64,000 nucleotides of DNA from an uncultured bacterium (GTDB taxonomy: Bacteria; Vulcanimicrobiota; Xenobia; Xenobiales; Xenobiaceae), in contig CAKTUZ010000001.1 in the NCBI GenBank assembly GCA_934621605.1, positions 186,001-250,000 on the forward strand, in the 5' to 3' direction. A program made the translations under genes and the position numbers. Shown piece by piece: positions 24,774 to 34,207 of the stretch (position 1 is its first letter; every line of letters starts with the position of its first letter). Below the pieces are notes generated by a model. That model was not told the DNA's origin and did not search any database. It saw only the letters and a program-made list of their open reading frames with translations.

Positions 24774-26573
24774 ATGGATAACGAATCAACCGATCAATTG
24801 ACTATTGCTTCCGACAATATAGAAGAGCTGATGTGTATTTTCCCTTCGGCTTGGTGTGAAGGATACGAAAAATTAGCGCGTTCGGTTGACAGTTTAATTG
24901 AGTTTGTGGTCGATTTAGGGCGTTTACCTATGGCTCGTTTTCAAAACGAAATTTGTACTATTTGCGAGCAACCGGTTACTTATGGCGACTTAGACTATAT
25001 ATCTTCTTACGTTTCAGAATTCGGTTCTGACAATAGAGCCGGAATCGACGCTACTTTACATCGTATATCTGCCATACGCAATCGTCGCGGTCGTATTGTC
25101 GGTCTTACGGCCAGAGTAGGGCGAGCTGTTTATGGAAATGCCGATATTATTAAAGATGTAGTTAAAAGCGGTCGCAGTATTTTGCTTTTGGGGCAGCCTG
25201 GAGTTGGAAAAACTACCGTATTGCGTGAAATTTCTCGAGTTTTGGCTGATGAATTGCATAAAAGGGTCGTTATAGTTGATACTTCCAACGAAATTGCCGG
25301 CGATGGTGACGTGCCACATCCAGGGGTGGGCTCGGCTCGGCGTATGCAAGTAGCTGACCCTGTAGATCAGCATAAAATCATGATTGAAGCGGTAGAAAAC
25401 CATACACCTCAAGTGGTAGTTATAGATGAAATAGGCACAGAAGCTGAAGCATATGCTGCTCGAACTATTGCCGAACGTGGTGTAATGTTGGTAGCCACAG
25501 CTCATGGCACTATGTTGGAGAATTTAATTCAAAATCCCACTTTATGCGATTTGATAGGTGGTATCGAGTCTGTCACCCTGTCTGATGAAATTGCTTTTAA
25601 GCGCGGCGGTGGTCATAAAGCTATTTTAGAACGTAAGTCGCCTCCTACTTTTGATGTTGTTATAGAGCTTAGAGATCGCCATACTTTTGCTATCCATAAA
25701 AATGTAGCCGATTCTGTGGATGCCATCTTACGCGGCGCCGAAATCGCTCCTTTGGTGAGAGTGCGTCAAGACTCTTTAGGAGGCAATGATAATACAGGCG
25801 AAGCCATTTCAGCTTTTGCAGTCAAAGGTAAGAAAAAAACTAAAAAAAGCAAGGTGGCTAAAGAGGTAGAGCCTGAATCAAGTGTCGCGACTAAAATTAA
25901 AAATGAGGCTGTGACGATAACTGAGGCGTACGATTCTCTTTTGCCTCAGCCTGAGAAGGATATCCAAGCCCAAAAGACGATTGCCGAAGTTGCGACCGAT
26001 TTAAATGAGCGTTTCGCCTATTTGCGCCGTGATCGCTATTGTGATGCCGATGGCAATGTGCTTTTGGCTCAGACAGAGGAATCTAAGCCGCGTGTGGGCA
26101 TGAAGAGTAAGATCAATATTTATCCTGTGGGTATCAGTCGCAGTCGTTTAGAAAAACTGATAAGTTTACTGGAATTGCCCGCACAAGTAGTAACAACTTG
26201 GAAAACTGCCAATGTAGTTTTAGCTTTAGAATCCAGTCCGGAAAATGACCCTCAACTTTTTCAAGCTATTAAACGTGGTGGTTTAAAGGTTTGTAGTTTG
26301 GAAGAAAATACTTGGCCTAAGATAAAGAACTTTTTGGATAATTTCTTTGAAGATTCTATTTTAAGTACTGCCGAATTGGCTCAGCTGGAAGTAGTCGAAG
26401 CTATTGAAGAAGTGCAGAAGACCGGTCGGCCTTATAATCTTTTGCCGCAGGATCGGGCGTTGCGTCGTTTGCAAGGTCAGATTGCTGCTAAAGCTGGTGT
26501 TAAGTCGGTTATTTATGGAGTTGAACCGGAATGTTACTTGCGCTTGCAAGGGCAAAATAGTGCGGTAATATGA
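24774..26573 (+). CDS. Ycf45-like AAA ATPase with R3H-type C-terminus
   Basis: 599 residues related to SpoIIIAA/Ycf45 ATPases. Walker A is GQPGVGKTT at about residues 139-147, and Walker B is VVVIDEIGTEAEA. The conserved region around HPGVGSARRMQV and ATAHGTMLENLIQNP is present. A Lys/Glu-rich linker (about 345-430) leads to a domain with the pattern SRSRLEKLISLLELP, and the C-terminus (PQDRALRRLQGQIAAK) is a diverged R3H nucleic-acid-binding motif. Homologues occur in cyanobacteria, plastids and Firmicutes; their role is unclear, with single-stranded nucleic acid binding proposed. tmk follows after 20 bases, and holB after that, suggesting one operon. Confidence 0.85.
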   Translation: MDNESTDQLTIASDNIEELMCIFPSAWCEGYEKLARSVDSLIEFVVDLGRLPMARFQNEICTICEQPVTYGDLDYISSYVSEFGSDNRAGIDATLHRISAIRNRRGRIVGLTARVGRAVYGNADIIKDVVKSGRSILLLGQPGVGKTTVLREISRVLADELHKRVVIVDTSNEIAGDGDVPHPGVGSARRMQVADPVDQHKIMIEAVENHTPQVVVIDEIGTEAEAYAARTIAERGVMLVATAHGTMLENLIQNPTLCDLIGGIESVTLSDEIAFKRGGGHKAILERKSPPTFDVVIELRDRHTFAIHKNVADSVDAILRGAEIAPLVRVRQDSLGGNDNTGEAISAFAVKGKKKTKKSKVAKEVEPESSVATKIKNEAVTITEAYDSLLPQPEKDIQAQKTIAEVATDLNERFAYLRRDRYCDADGNVLLAQTEESKPRVGMKSKINIYPVGISRSRLEKLISLLELPAQVVTTWKTANVVLALESSPENDPQLFQAIKRGGLKVCSLEENTWPKIKNFLDNFFEDSILSTAELAQLEVVEAIEEVQKTGRPYNLLPQDRALRRLQGQIAAKAGVKSVIYGVEPECYLRLQGQNSAVI

Positions 26574-26593
26574 GGTATAAGAGGCTATAAAGA

Positions 26594-27274
26594 ATGGATA
26601 ACCGAAGTAAACGCGGTCTTTTTATAACTTTAGAAGGGCCCGAAGGTGGAGGTAAAAGCTCTCAAGCTAAGTTGTTGGCTGAGCATTTACGTCAAAAAGG
26701 CTTGATCGTTTCGCTGACACGTGAGCCTGGAGGTACGCCTATAAGTGATAAAATTCGTCAATTGCTTATCGATCCGGCCAATGATGACATGCTGCCATTG
26801 ACAGAACTTTTGCTTTTTGAAGCCTCGCGTTTTCAACATGTGCAGCAATTGATCTTACCCAAGTTGCGTCAAGGTGAAGTCGTTATTTGCGACCGCTTCT
26901 ACGATTCTTCTTTGGCTTATCAAGGAGCTAGAAACTTGCCTTTACAAGTTGTGGTCGAGTTAAATAAATTGGTTGCTGCCGATTGTCAACCGGATTTGAC
27001 TTTGCTTTTAGACTTAGATTACGAAGTTGGGCAAGCTCGTTTAGCGAAGCGTTATAGTCAAAATAAGGGAGATTTTGATCGCATTGAGTTAGAGCAAAAA
27101 GAATTTTTTGAGCGTTTGCGTCAAAATTACCTGGATATGGCTCGAGGTTCTTTAGGGCAGCTTCGCTTCAGTACCGAAGAGCAAAAGCGCTGGCACGTTA
27201 TAGATGCGTCGCGGAGTTTTAAGGAGATCGCTGCTCAGATTTGGCAATTGGTAGAGCCTTTGTGTCAAGTTTGA
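26594..27274 (+). CDS. tmk: Thymidylate kinase
   Basis: 226 residues; converts dTMP to dTDP with ATP. The P-loop EGPEGGGKSSQ lies at about residues 14-24, the TREPGGTPISDKIRQLL block follows, and the DR(F/Y)..S motif is DRFYDSSLAYQGA. The LLLDLDYEVGQARLAKR segment leads into the lid region. Length is normal. It lies between the Ycf45-like gene and holB; tmk next to holB is a common bacterial arrangement. Confidence 0.96.
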   Translation: MDNRSKRGLFITLEGPEGGGKSSQAKLLAEHLRQKGLIVSLTREPGGTPISDKIRQLLIDPANDDMLPLTELLLFEASRFQHVQQLILPKLRQGEVVICDRFYDSSLAYQGARNLPLQVVVELNKLVAADCQPDLTLLLDLDYEVGQARLAKRYSQNKGDFDRIELEQKEFFERLRQNYLDMARGSLGQLRFSTEEQKRWHVIDASRSFKEIAAQIWQLVEPLCQV

Positions 27275-27310
27275 TCTTCGATTGATCAGCTTGTAGATTA
27301 GGGGAAAGAT

Positions 27311-28318
27311 ATGCAGATTTTAGGAAATGGAACAATTTTAAAGCATCTGCGCCTTTTAGCTTTTGAAGACAGACTTTCTCCCAGCTACCTTTTTTGTGGC
27401 CCTAGAGGAGTGGGCAAATATCTGACAGCTCGCTGGTTCGTTTCGGCTATTCTATGTGAACACAAATCCGAACAAGGACCTTGTGGCCTATGTATTAACT
27501 GTCGGCGTATTGAATCTGGTAATCACCCGGATGTAAGCATTTTAACTAATGCCGATAATAAAATAACTATTGGTATCGATGAAGTACGCGAAGGGATAGC
27601 GGCAACTCAAACTTGTTCTTATGAGGGGGGATATCGCTTTTGGATTATTGATGAAGCTCAACGTTTAACGGAAGAGGCGCAAAATGCCTTACTAAAGACT
27701 TTGGAAGAGCCGCCTGACTCTCTTATTATTATTTTGGTAGCTCAGCCCGAAGGATGCCTTTTACCTACAGTGGTATCGCGCTGTCGCTGTTTTGAATTTA
27801 GAGCTTTGTCTTATGATTTAGTACAAGAAAATTTACTCTCTCGCGGTTTCGACAAAAATAAAGCTTTGGCCGCAGCTAGGATAAGTGAAGGCTCTCTGGG
27901 GGCGGCTCTCAGTTTAGTGCAAAATAATACTCTTTGGGATTGCAGAGTAGCCGTTTTAGAAATTTTAACTTCTCTGTCTTCTGCAAATCAAAGTTTGTGG
28001 GGGGCTTTAAGTTCTGCTTCCGCTTTAGAAAAACTGTGCGGCAGTTCTTCACTTAAAGAAAAAGATCATTTGCTATGGATTTTTTCTATTGCCTCTTCTT
28101 TTTACCGTGATTTATTGCTTTTAAAAGCTGCTACCTCTTCTCAGTTGCTTATTAACAGAGATTATTTGGAAATATTGAGTTCACTTGTTTCTAAACATAA
28201 GTTGGGCTATTTTGAGAAAAATTTGCAGGCTGTCAGCTTAGCCAAATATCATTTGGAACGCAATGTCAAGACGACTTTGCTTTTGCAAAATTTATGTTTG
28301 ACCTTGCAAGAAGAGTAA
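27311..28318 (+). CDS. holB: DNA polymerase III delta' subunit
   Basis: 335-residue clamp-loader subunit. It has the P-loop-like GPRGVGKY at about 32-39, the zinc-module cysteines CGLCINCRR, a DEAQRLTEEAQNALLKTLEE block and the SRC motif (VVSRCRCFEF). Delta' helps load the sliding clamp and normally does not hydrolyse ATP; the P-loop ends in KY rather than KT/KS, in line with that. AGGGG lies eight bases before the ATG. It is the last gene of the Ycf45-like/tmk/holB run. Confidence 0.93.
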   Translation: MQILGNGTILKHLRLLAFEDRLSPSYLFCGPRGVGKYLTARWFVSAILCEHKSEQGPCGLCINCRRIESGNHPDVSILTNADNKITIGIDEVREGIAATQTCSYEGGYRFWIIDEAQRLTEEAQNALLKTLEEPPDSLIIILVAQPEGCLLPTVVSRCRCFEFRALSYDLVQENLLSRGFDKNKALAAARISEGSLGAALSLVQNNTLWDCRVAVLEILTSLSSANQSLWGALSSASALEKLCGSSSLKEKDHLLWIFSIASSFYRDLLLLKAATSSQLLINRDYLEILSSLVSKHKLGYFEKNLQAVSLAKYHLERNVKTTLLLQNLCLTLQEE

Positions 28319-28357
28319 AAATAGAGAGGATGTGTTGCATAGTCTGTCTCTGTAAGA

Positions 28358-28392
28358 AAAGCCCGCCCTTCTGAGAAAGGCGGGCTTTATTG
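28358..28392. terminator. Bidirectional terminator
   Basis: Perfect 10-bp stem AAAGCCCGCC/GGCGGGCTTT (28358-28367 with 28379-28388) between the converging holB and amylase genes, with A/T on both sides. Confidence 0.85.
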
Positions 28393-28485
28393 TTGAAGTC
28401 GTTTTGTACCGCAGCCGACAACAGCCTCTTCGCTTATAAAAAACTAGAGACTATTGACGACAACTGCATATATGTTTATATCCAA

Positions 28486-30132
28486 TTACTTTTTGAATTG
28501 AATATTCCCATAGTCCTTTTCAGGAACCAGTACGCGTCCCTGCTTATCGGCAGTGCCAATATTGAGGCAGTTGTTGTTAACAGTGAATTTATCACCAGTA
28601 AGAACGTCTACCATAACGTCGCCGTTATGTAAGGGGCTGCCTTCACGCAGAGGAATATTGCGGGTCTGGTGATCGTAGGAGTTATTCAAAACTGTGATGC
28701 ATTCCTGACCCTCGTGGCGGCGGCAGAAAGCATAAATCTGATCGTCCTGCCACATTTCCATTTGCTGACCGAATTGGAGGGCGGGCATAGCGGCGCGAGT
28801 ACTGGTCAATTTCTGAAGATGCTCGGTAATGTGGGGCTTAGTACCAAATTCCATATCACGACGGTTGTCAGGATCGCCGCCGCCAACCATGGCCGTCTCG
28901 TCGCCATAGTAAACGGAAGGAATGCCTCGGCAAGTCATAATTAAATCCATACCCAGCTTAAGTTTATCTTCGCCGCGGCTGTTGTTGGTATTATTCATGA
29001 AGCGCTCGAAGTCATGATTGTCTAACAGAGTAACCATCTTACCGGCATCGGGATATTTATTATCTTCAGCAAAGCGTTTGCCGATCTCTCTGGCGCTGCC
29101 ATCTTTACCAATAGTATCACGGATAGTGTAATACAAAGGCATATCGAAGCAACTATCCATACCATCGTGTAAGTAGCCGGAAACCACGTTAGGATCGCCA
29201 TGCAAAGCTTCACCCAAAATCATGAAGTCGTCGCCCATCTCTTTTTTGATGTCGGTACAGAACTTCTGCCAGAATTGATGATCGACGTGCTTAATGGCAT
29301 CTAAGCGGATACCGTCGGCGCCGGTTTCTTTGACCCACCAAAGTGTATTATCGAGTAAGTATTTGTAAACCTCAGGATTGCTTTGATTGAGGTCGGGCAA
29401 ACCGCAGACGTCACGATTTTCCAATTGCCAAGGATCGTCCCAATTCTGGATACCACCATTGTGGTGGAACCAGTCATGTTTGCTGGGATCGTTTACCCAA
29501 GGATGGTTGGGAGCAACGTGGTTGAGCACGGTGTCTAAAACGACTTTCATGCCTTTTTCGTGAGCTTTGGAGACTAACTCTTTGGCGTCATCCATAGTGC
29601 CCTGGTGTTCGTCTACTTTATAATGATCGGTGATCCAGTAGCCGTGGTAGCCGGTACCTTCGTAGTCGCCCATTCTGACTTTGTCGGCGTTGTCGTACAT
29701 GGGGGCAACCCATAAGCAAGTGGCGCCTAAGCCTTTGATATAATCTAAGTTGTTGATGACGCCGCGTAAGTCGCCGCCGTGATAAGCTGTGGGGTTATTC
29801 TTGTCGACGTCAAAGTTATTGGTAGGATCGCCATCGCTGAAACGGTCGGTGAGAGGGAAATAAATAACTTGGGGGCCCCATTTGGCTTGCCAGGAACTTA
29901 CCGAATTGGTGGTTACGGCTGAAGTGTTGGCTGCTTCTTCCGTTTTGGCTGCGGTGGAGCAGAAGAGAGACTTAGGAATAAGTCCGGCAGAAGAGTCGGA
30001 GCTGGATTTCGTAAGGGTATCGGCGGGAAGGGCAGGCGCACTTTCGGCTGCGACAGCTTTGGCACCGGGGACAGAAACGTTGGAAACTGGCTGATTGAAA
30101 ACTTTGAAGTTATCAGACACGCCGGAAATCAT
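28486..30132 (-). CDS. Alpha-amylase family glycoside hydrolase (GH13)
   Basis: 548 residues from ATG 30132. The (beta/alpha)8 barrel starts near residue 90 (VIYFPLTDRFSDGDPTNNF). The GH13 regions are LDTVLNHV (region I), GIRLDAIKHV (nucleophile D278), ILGEALHG (acid/base E308) and LLDNHDFERF (D374). It is expected to hydrolyse alpha-1,4-glucans such as starch or glycogen. GGAGG lies seven bases before ATG 30132. The frame is open to 30258 and that longer form would add a hydrophobic, signal-like stretch, but a TATAAT at 30273-30278 would put transcription start almost on that codon. Whether the enzyme is secreted therefore hinges on the start. Residues about 10-85 are low complexity. Confidence 0.9.
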   Translation of the reverse strand: MISGVSDNFKVFNQPVSNVSVPGAKAVAAESAPALPADTLTKSSSDSSAGLIPKSLFCSTAAKTEEAANTSAVTTNSVSSWQAKWGPQVIYFPLTDRFSDGDPTNNFDVDKNNPTAYHGGDLRGVINNLDYIKGLGATCLWVAPMYDNADKVRMGDYEGTGYHGYWITDHYKVDEHQGTMDDAKELVSKAHEKGMKVVLDTVLNHVAPNHPWVNDPSKHDWFHHNGGIQNWDDPWQLENRDVCGLPDLNQSNPEVYKYLLDNTLWWVKETGADGIRLDAIKHVDHQFWQKFCTDIKKEMGDDFMILGEALHGDPNVVSGYLHDGMDSCFDMPLYYTIRDTIGKDGSAREIGKRFAEDNKYPDAGKMVTLLDNHDFERFMNNTNNSRGEDKLKLGMDLIMTCRGIPSVYYGDETAMVGGGDPDNRRDMEFGTKPHITEHLQKLTSTRAAMPALQFGQQMEMWQDDQIYAFCRRHEGQECITVLNNSYDHQTRNIPLREGSPLHNGDVMVDVLTGDKFTVNNNCLNIGTADKQGRVLVPEKDYGNIQFKK

Positions 30133-30394
30133 GGTAAAGCCTCCAAAAATAATGGTAAATATATTAACTACTTTAAGCACTCCGTTTTTAGGAACACCTA
30201 ATCCCAAAACACTTGCGCAGAAGCAACTGCCCAAAATTTCTATGCTGTTTCTTTGCAAATTTACTACTGTAGATTATAACTGAGCGCAAAAAAAATATGT
30301 TACCAGGAATTTAATTAACCTCTAGAAAAAATCTATTTAGGCAGAACTGTATTTGTTTGGACCTAAATGTAAACTTTAAGGTAGGAGTAGGGGT

Positions 30395-32407
30395 ATGAAT
30401 TTGCGTTCTCAGTGGTTCCGTATGGGAACTATCGTTTTGGGATTGGCTTGTTTGGCCTCATCTGCAGCTGTCGCAGATAATAATGCAGAAAAAGCAATTC
30501 GGACTCAAAGTGAAATTGCACGCCGGGTACAAGGCAATTTAACCATAGAGGGTGTGCCGGAAATCCCTGCTTCTTTGGCAGAACGTTTGAGTCAATATTC
30601 CAATGTACGTTCAGCTTCTATAGCCGATTGGGATCCTCAGGGGCGCGGTTTGCTTGTTTTTACTCGCTTTGCTCAAACAGCTCAGATCCATCGCGTAGCT
30701 CATCCCAAATCATATCGCGAGCAAATTACTTTCTTTGATGAACCGGTTAATGATATTGCGGTAAATCCTGACAGTAGCAAAAATGAAATGGCCCTTCTTA
30801 AAGATGTCGGCGGTAACGAAAATTATCAAATTTTCTTGTGGAACTTGCATGATGGGCGCTGCAAAATGCTCACTGACGGCAAAGCTCGTTATGGCTCGGT
30901 TGTTTGGAATGATGAAGGCAGTAAAATCGCTTATCAGTCTACCCAGCGTGATGGTTCTAACTGGGATATTTGGATTATGGATCCTAAACATCCTGAACAA
31001 GCTAAAATGGTTTATGGTCCGGGCGGTTATTGGAGTGTAATGGATTGGTCAAAGCAAGGTGACAAGTTATTACTTTATAAGTATGTGTCCATTACCGATT
31101 CTTCTATGGTCGTTTTGGATTTGGCCAGTGGCAAAATCATTCCCATAGGGCAAGATGCAGAAGGCACTGTGGCTTTGGGAGAAGTCGCCAAATTCGCTCC
31201 CAATGGCGAAGGTGTATTTTTTACGACCGATAACGGCAGCGAGTTTCAACGTTTAGCTTATCAGAATTTTTCAACCGGTAAAGTTAGTTACATGGCTGCC
31301 GAAATAAATGCCGATGTTGTCAGCTTGCAGCTTACGAAAGACGGTCAATTCTTAGCTTTTGTTACCAATGAGGATGGCTTTAACAGAATTTATATAATGG
31401 ATTTGCGTAAGGGGAATTGCAAATATCGCCGCTTGGAAAATATTCCTGACGGTGTGCTTTATGGCTTAAAGTTTGCACCTGATCATCGCTTAGCTGTCAG
31501 TATAGGTTCCGGCAATACACCTTGCGACACTTATGTGATCAATTTAGATAAAAAAGACGAATGTTTGCGCTGGACTTTCAGTGAAGCTGGAGGTTTGGAT
31601 ACTAGGTCTTTCGCTAAGCCTGAGCTGTTCCGTTATCCTACTTTCGATCAAGTAGATGGAAAAACTCGCCAAATACCCGCTTTTGTTTATATGCCCAAGC
31701 GTACGGACAATAAGCCGTGTCCTGTGCTTATCCAAATTCACGGCGGCCCCGAGAGTCAGTATCAACCTTACTTTAGTTCGCTGATTCAATATTTAGTGAA
31801 TGAAAAAGGTATCGCCGTGGTCGCTCCCAATGTACGTGGCTCGCATGGATATGGAAAAACTTATGTATCTTTAGATAATGGCTATAAGCGAGAAGATTCC
31901 GTTAAAGATATTGGCGCTCTGATTGAATGGATTAAGAAACAACCTCAATTTAACGGCAAAATTGCAGTTATGGGTGGTTCTTACGGTGGTTATATGACTT
32001 TGGCTTCTATGACTCACTTTAGTAAAGATCTCAGCTGTGGCGTTGACAATGTTGGCATTAGCAATTTTGTTACCTTCCTGGAAAATACCAATCCTAATCG
32101 TCAGGATTTACGCCGGGTTGAATATGGTGACGAACGTGATCCGGAAATGCGGGCTTTTATGGAAAAAATTGCTCCGGCCAACAATGCTTCTAAAATTACC
32201 AAGCCTTTATACGTAGTGCAGGGCTACAACGATCCGCGTGTGCCTGTTACCGAAGCCGAACAAATGGTAAGGGAAATTCGTCAGGCTGGTGGTCAGGTAT
32301 GGTACTGTTGTGCTTCTGATGAGGGGCACGGTTTTGCCAAAAAGAATAATCGTGATTACTATTGGCAATCTGTAGTGCTCTTTTTAGAGAAATATTTGCT
32401 TAAATAA
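30395..32407 (+). CDS. Secreted prolyl oligopeptidase family (S9) peptidase
   Basis: 670 residues. A signal peptide occupies about residues 1-27 (cleavage after a SAAVA-like site), followed by a seven-bladed TolB/DPP-like propeller (about 45-410; repeated 'DIWIMDPKHPEQ' and 'YIMDLRKGN' strands). The C-terminal alpha/beta hydrolase domain has the serine motif GGSYGGYM (S529), the Asp region GYNDPRVPVTEAEQ and the His region DEGHGFAKKNN. It should cleave short peptides in the periplasm or outside the cell. GTAGGAGTAGGGG precedes the ATG. It is a single-gene unit, divergent from the amylase. Confidence 0.93.
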   Translation: MNLRSQWFRMGTIVLGLACLASSAAVADNNAEKAIRTQSEIARRVQGNLTIEGVPEIPASLAERLSQYSNVRSASIADWDPQGRGLLVFTRFAQTAQIHRVAHPKSYREQITFFDEPVNDIAVNPDSSKNEMALLKDVGGNENYQIFLWNLHDGRCKMLTDGKARYGSVVWNDEGSKIAYQSTQRDGSNWDIWIMDPKHPEQAKMVYGPGGYWSVMDWSKQGDKLLLYKYVSITDSSMVVLDLASGKIIPIGQDAEGTVALGEVAKFAPNGEGVFFTTDNGSEFQRLAYQNFSTGKVSYMAAEINADVVSLQLTKDGQFLAFVTNEDGFNRIYIMDLRKGNCKYRRLENIPDGVLYGLKFAPDHRLAVSIGSGNTPCDTYVINLDKKDECLRWTFSEAGGLDTRSFAKPELFRYPTFDQVDGKTRQIPAFVYMPKRTDNKPCPVLIQIHGGPESQYQPYFSSLIQYLVNEKGIAVVAPNVRGSHGYGKTYVSLDNGYKREDSVKDIGALIEWIKKQPQFNGKIAVMGGSYGGYMTLASMTHFSKDLSCGVDNVGISNFVTFLENTNPNRQDLRRVEYGDERDPEMRAFMEKIAPANNASKITKPLYVVQGYNDPRVPVTEAEQMVREIRQAGGQVWYCCASDEGHGFAKKNNRDYYWQSVVLFLEKYLLK

Positions 32408-32490
32408 CGGGCTGTAGGCAATTTCAAGGTGAGCTCCCGTTGAACGTTTAGTAAAATTGTCTTTCAGTTTATCGTTAAGCCGAAAATAGT

Positions 32491-32531
32491 AAAGCTCTGC
32501 CGCTGCTAACCGCTGCGACAGAGCTTTTGCT
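32491..32531. terminator. Terminator between convergent genes
   Basis: Stem AAAGCTCTG/CAGAGCTTT (32491-32499 with 32519-32527) with T-rich sequence after it. It serves the S9 peptidase and possibly the FPD-repeat gene from the other side. Confidence 0.75.
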
Positions 32532-32544
32532 TTTCTAAACTAAG

Positions 32545-32865
32545 TTAAGGTTTACCAGGGAAGCTGTCTACAAATTGAATGGTAAAATCGGGAAAGCTGT
32601 CAACAAACTGAATCTTATAATCGGGGAAAGTATCGACAAATTGCCATTTACCGGGACTGTCGGGGAAATTTTTGACTACTTGCACCTTTAAATCGGGGAA
32701 ACTGTTGACAACTTTTACTTTATAATCGGGGAAACTGTCAACTATTTTTATTTTGCCATAGATGCCCATTACCGGTACTTTGCTTTTGGCTTGAGCACTT
32801 TGAGCAGCCGCAAAAAGTAGGATGATGGCGGCGCAAGCCACTAACATGAAACGATAAATTTTCAA
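32545..32865 (-). CDS. Secreted FPD-repeat protein
   Basis: 106 residues: a signal peptide (MLVACAAIILLFAAAQSAQA) and then about seven short beta-strand repeats of the pattern (V/I)-x-(V/F)-V-(D/N/K)-(S/T/N)-F-P-(D/G), e.g. KIKIVDSFPDYKVKVV and KIQFVDSFPD. The start is TTG 32865 with GGAGG about six bases upstream. Secreted proteins built almost only of this repeat occur in several Gram-negative groups, and I recall them mainly as hypothetical proteins. A regular beta-solenoid or intertwined sheet is likely. Function is unknown; it is extracytoplasmic and a single-gene unit. Confidence 0.7.
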   Translation of the reverse strand: MKIYRFMLVACAAIILLFAAAQSAQAKSKVPVMGIYGKIKIVDSFPDYKVKVVNSFPDLKVQVVKNFPDSPGKWQFVDTFPDYKIQFVDSFPDFTIQFVDSFPGKP

Positions 32866-32952
32866 GTTCCACCTCCGAAATATGGTTTTAGTTAACTACC
32901 TTATTTAGAGTTCGTTGACTTGGCTTAATCCCTTGCGACAAAAATGATGATT

Positions 32953-33006
32953 TAAAAACAAAAAGTCGACGTCGACCAGCTATGACAGCAGCGGAACGTC
33001 GACTTT
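32953..33006 (-). terminator. Rho-independent terminator, minus strand
   Basis: 11-bp perfect stem AAAGTCGACGT/ACGTCGACTTT (32962-32972 with 32996-33006), followed on the minus strand by a T-rich run. It ends the EEP gene. Confidence 0.85.
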
Positions 33007-33026
33007 TATGGAGTTGGTAAGTGAAA

Positions 33027-33923
33027 CTAATCTCTAAGATTAAATTCAGAAGTAATCATAAGGTGGTCGGAAGCTGTGGAGGATACCCAACGGGTATCAG
33101 TGCTGTCTGACTGAGTATAGCGGTGTACTTGAGAGTTTACCAAGCGGTTAGACATGGATTTTGGGAAAATCATATGATCGAATTGCTCAGGAGCAAAACC
33201 GTTGTTCCTCTTAGGGTTGGCAGGCCAAGTATTGCGTTCGGAATCGGGCTTGCCAGCCAAGCTGTCTACCCACTCTTCGCGACCACCGCCGGGATTTAAA
33301 ACGGCCTGTACGGAAGCGTCGTCTGTATTATCATTGAAGTCGCCGGTGAGAACGAACAGACGACCGGGGAATTGCTTCATCTCAGTTTCGGCGATGTCAC
33401 GCATAGCGCGACCTTCGCTCAAACGTTTAGTATCAGAGCTTATTTGACCGGGAGCGGAGGGTCTTCTGGACTTGGAGTGAGTGGTATATAAGCTAACGTC
33501 GGCACCGGGTTTACCGTCAACATCGATATCGACACGGAGGAAATCGCGGCTGAATTTAGTGTCGCCACTGCCGTCGGCTAAGGGGAAGGTTACATCTTTA
33601 TGGGAGACTACTTCGGTGAAGGGGTATTTGGAAATAACGGCCACATTGACGCCGCGACCGTCATTGCCGGGAACATGAGCTACGTACTTGTAATTTTCGC
33701 TCAGGCCTCGGGTTTTCATAAAATCGTCCAAGGTCTCTCTGGAAGTGCACTCTTGTAAAGCGACTACGTCGGCGTCTGCGCGTCTAATATTTTCGGCCAA
33801 AGCGTCTAGGGAGCGCTCGCTCTTAACAGGAGTGCGACCGCCACCGGCTCTTTGCACATCGCGTTCACCGAACATGTTCTTTACATTGTAAGTACCGATA
33901 GTTACAGACGTTTTGCCTATCAT
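33027..33923 (-). CDS. Endonuclease/exonuclease/phosphatase family protein
   Basis: 298 residues of the EEP fold (as in DNase I, exonuclease III and sphingomyelinases). Motifs are GTYNVKNMFGERD near the N-terminus, DADVVALQECTS with the metal-binding Glu, the SLYTTHSKSR His region, LTGDFNDN with catalytic Asp/Asn, and the C-terminal SDHLMIT with the Asp-His pair. All catalytic residues are present, so activity is expected; the substrate (nucleic acid, phosphoinositide or lipid) cannot be told. No signal peptide is seen from the ATG used. Single-gene unit. Confidence 0.88.
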   Translation of the reverse strand: MIGKTSVTIGTYNVKNMFGERDVQRAGGGRTPVKSERSLDALAENIRRADADVVALQECTSRETLDDFMKTRGLSENYKYVAHVPGNDGRGVNVAVISKYPFTEVVSHKDVTFPLADGSGDTKFSRDFLRVDIDVDGKPGADVSLYTTHSKSRRPSAPGQISSDTKRLSEGRAMRDIAETEMKQFPGRLFVLTGDFNDNTDDASVQAVLNPGGGREEWVDSLAGKPDSERNTWPANPKRNNGFAPEQFDHMIFPKSMSNRLVNSQVHRYTQSDSTDTRWVSSTASDHLMITSEFNLRD

Positions 33924-34207
33924 ATTATTTAAAACCCCGTTGGATAATCTTTCTTGGCAATTCCATTTCTTAAGGCATAATTACAAAGCCTAAGCAGAAA
34001 TGAACTCCTCCTGTTTTTAGCTTGGAAAAAGTATATAGACCAAAACTTAGTTCAATCTCACACTCTAACTTTTATCCAAAGCTGCGCAGGAAGGGCTGAA
34101 GAAGAAAACTCAGTCGACTTAGAACAGGAGGCGGCCGAGACTATATAATCTTCTCCACTCCTTATAATTTCATTGATTATACTTCCAATTTACCGCAAAC
34201 AAAACTT

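Noticed and set aside
32560..32760. Regularly spaced DNA repeats that look CRISPR-like
   Set aside because: They are the coding repeats of the FPD protein: they keep frame, lie inside a gene with signal peptide and ribosome site, and there are no unique spacers or cas genes.
34000..34135. CCTCCTGTT/AACAGGAGG inverted pair
   Set aside because: Only nine bases with a long spacer, no flanking duplication or transposase; likely chance.
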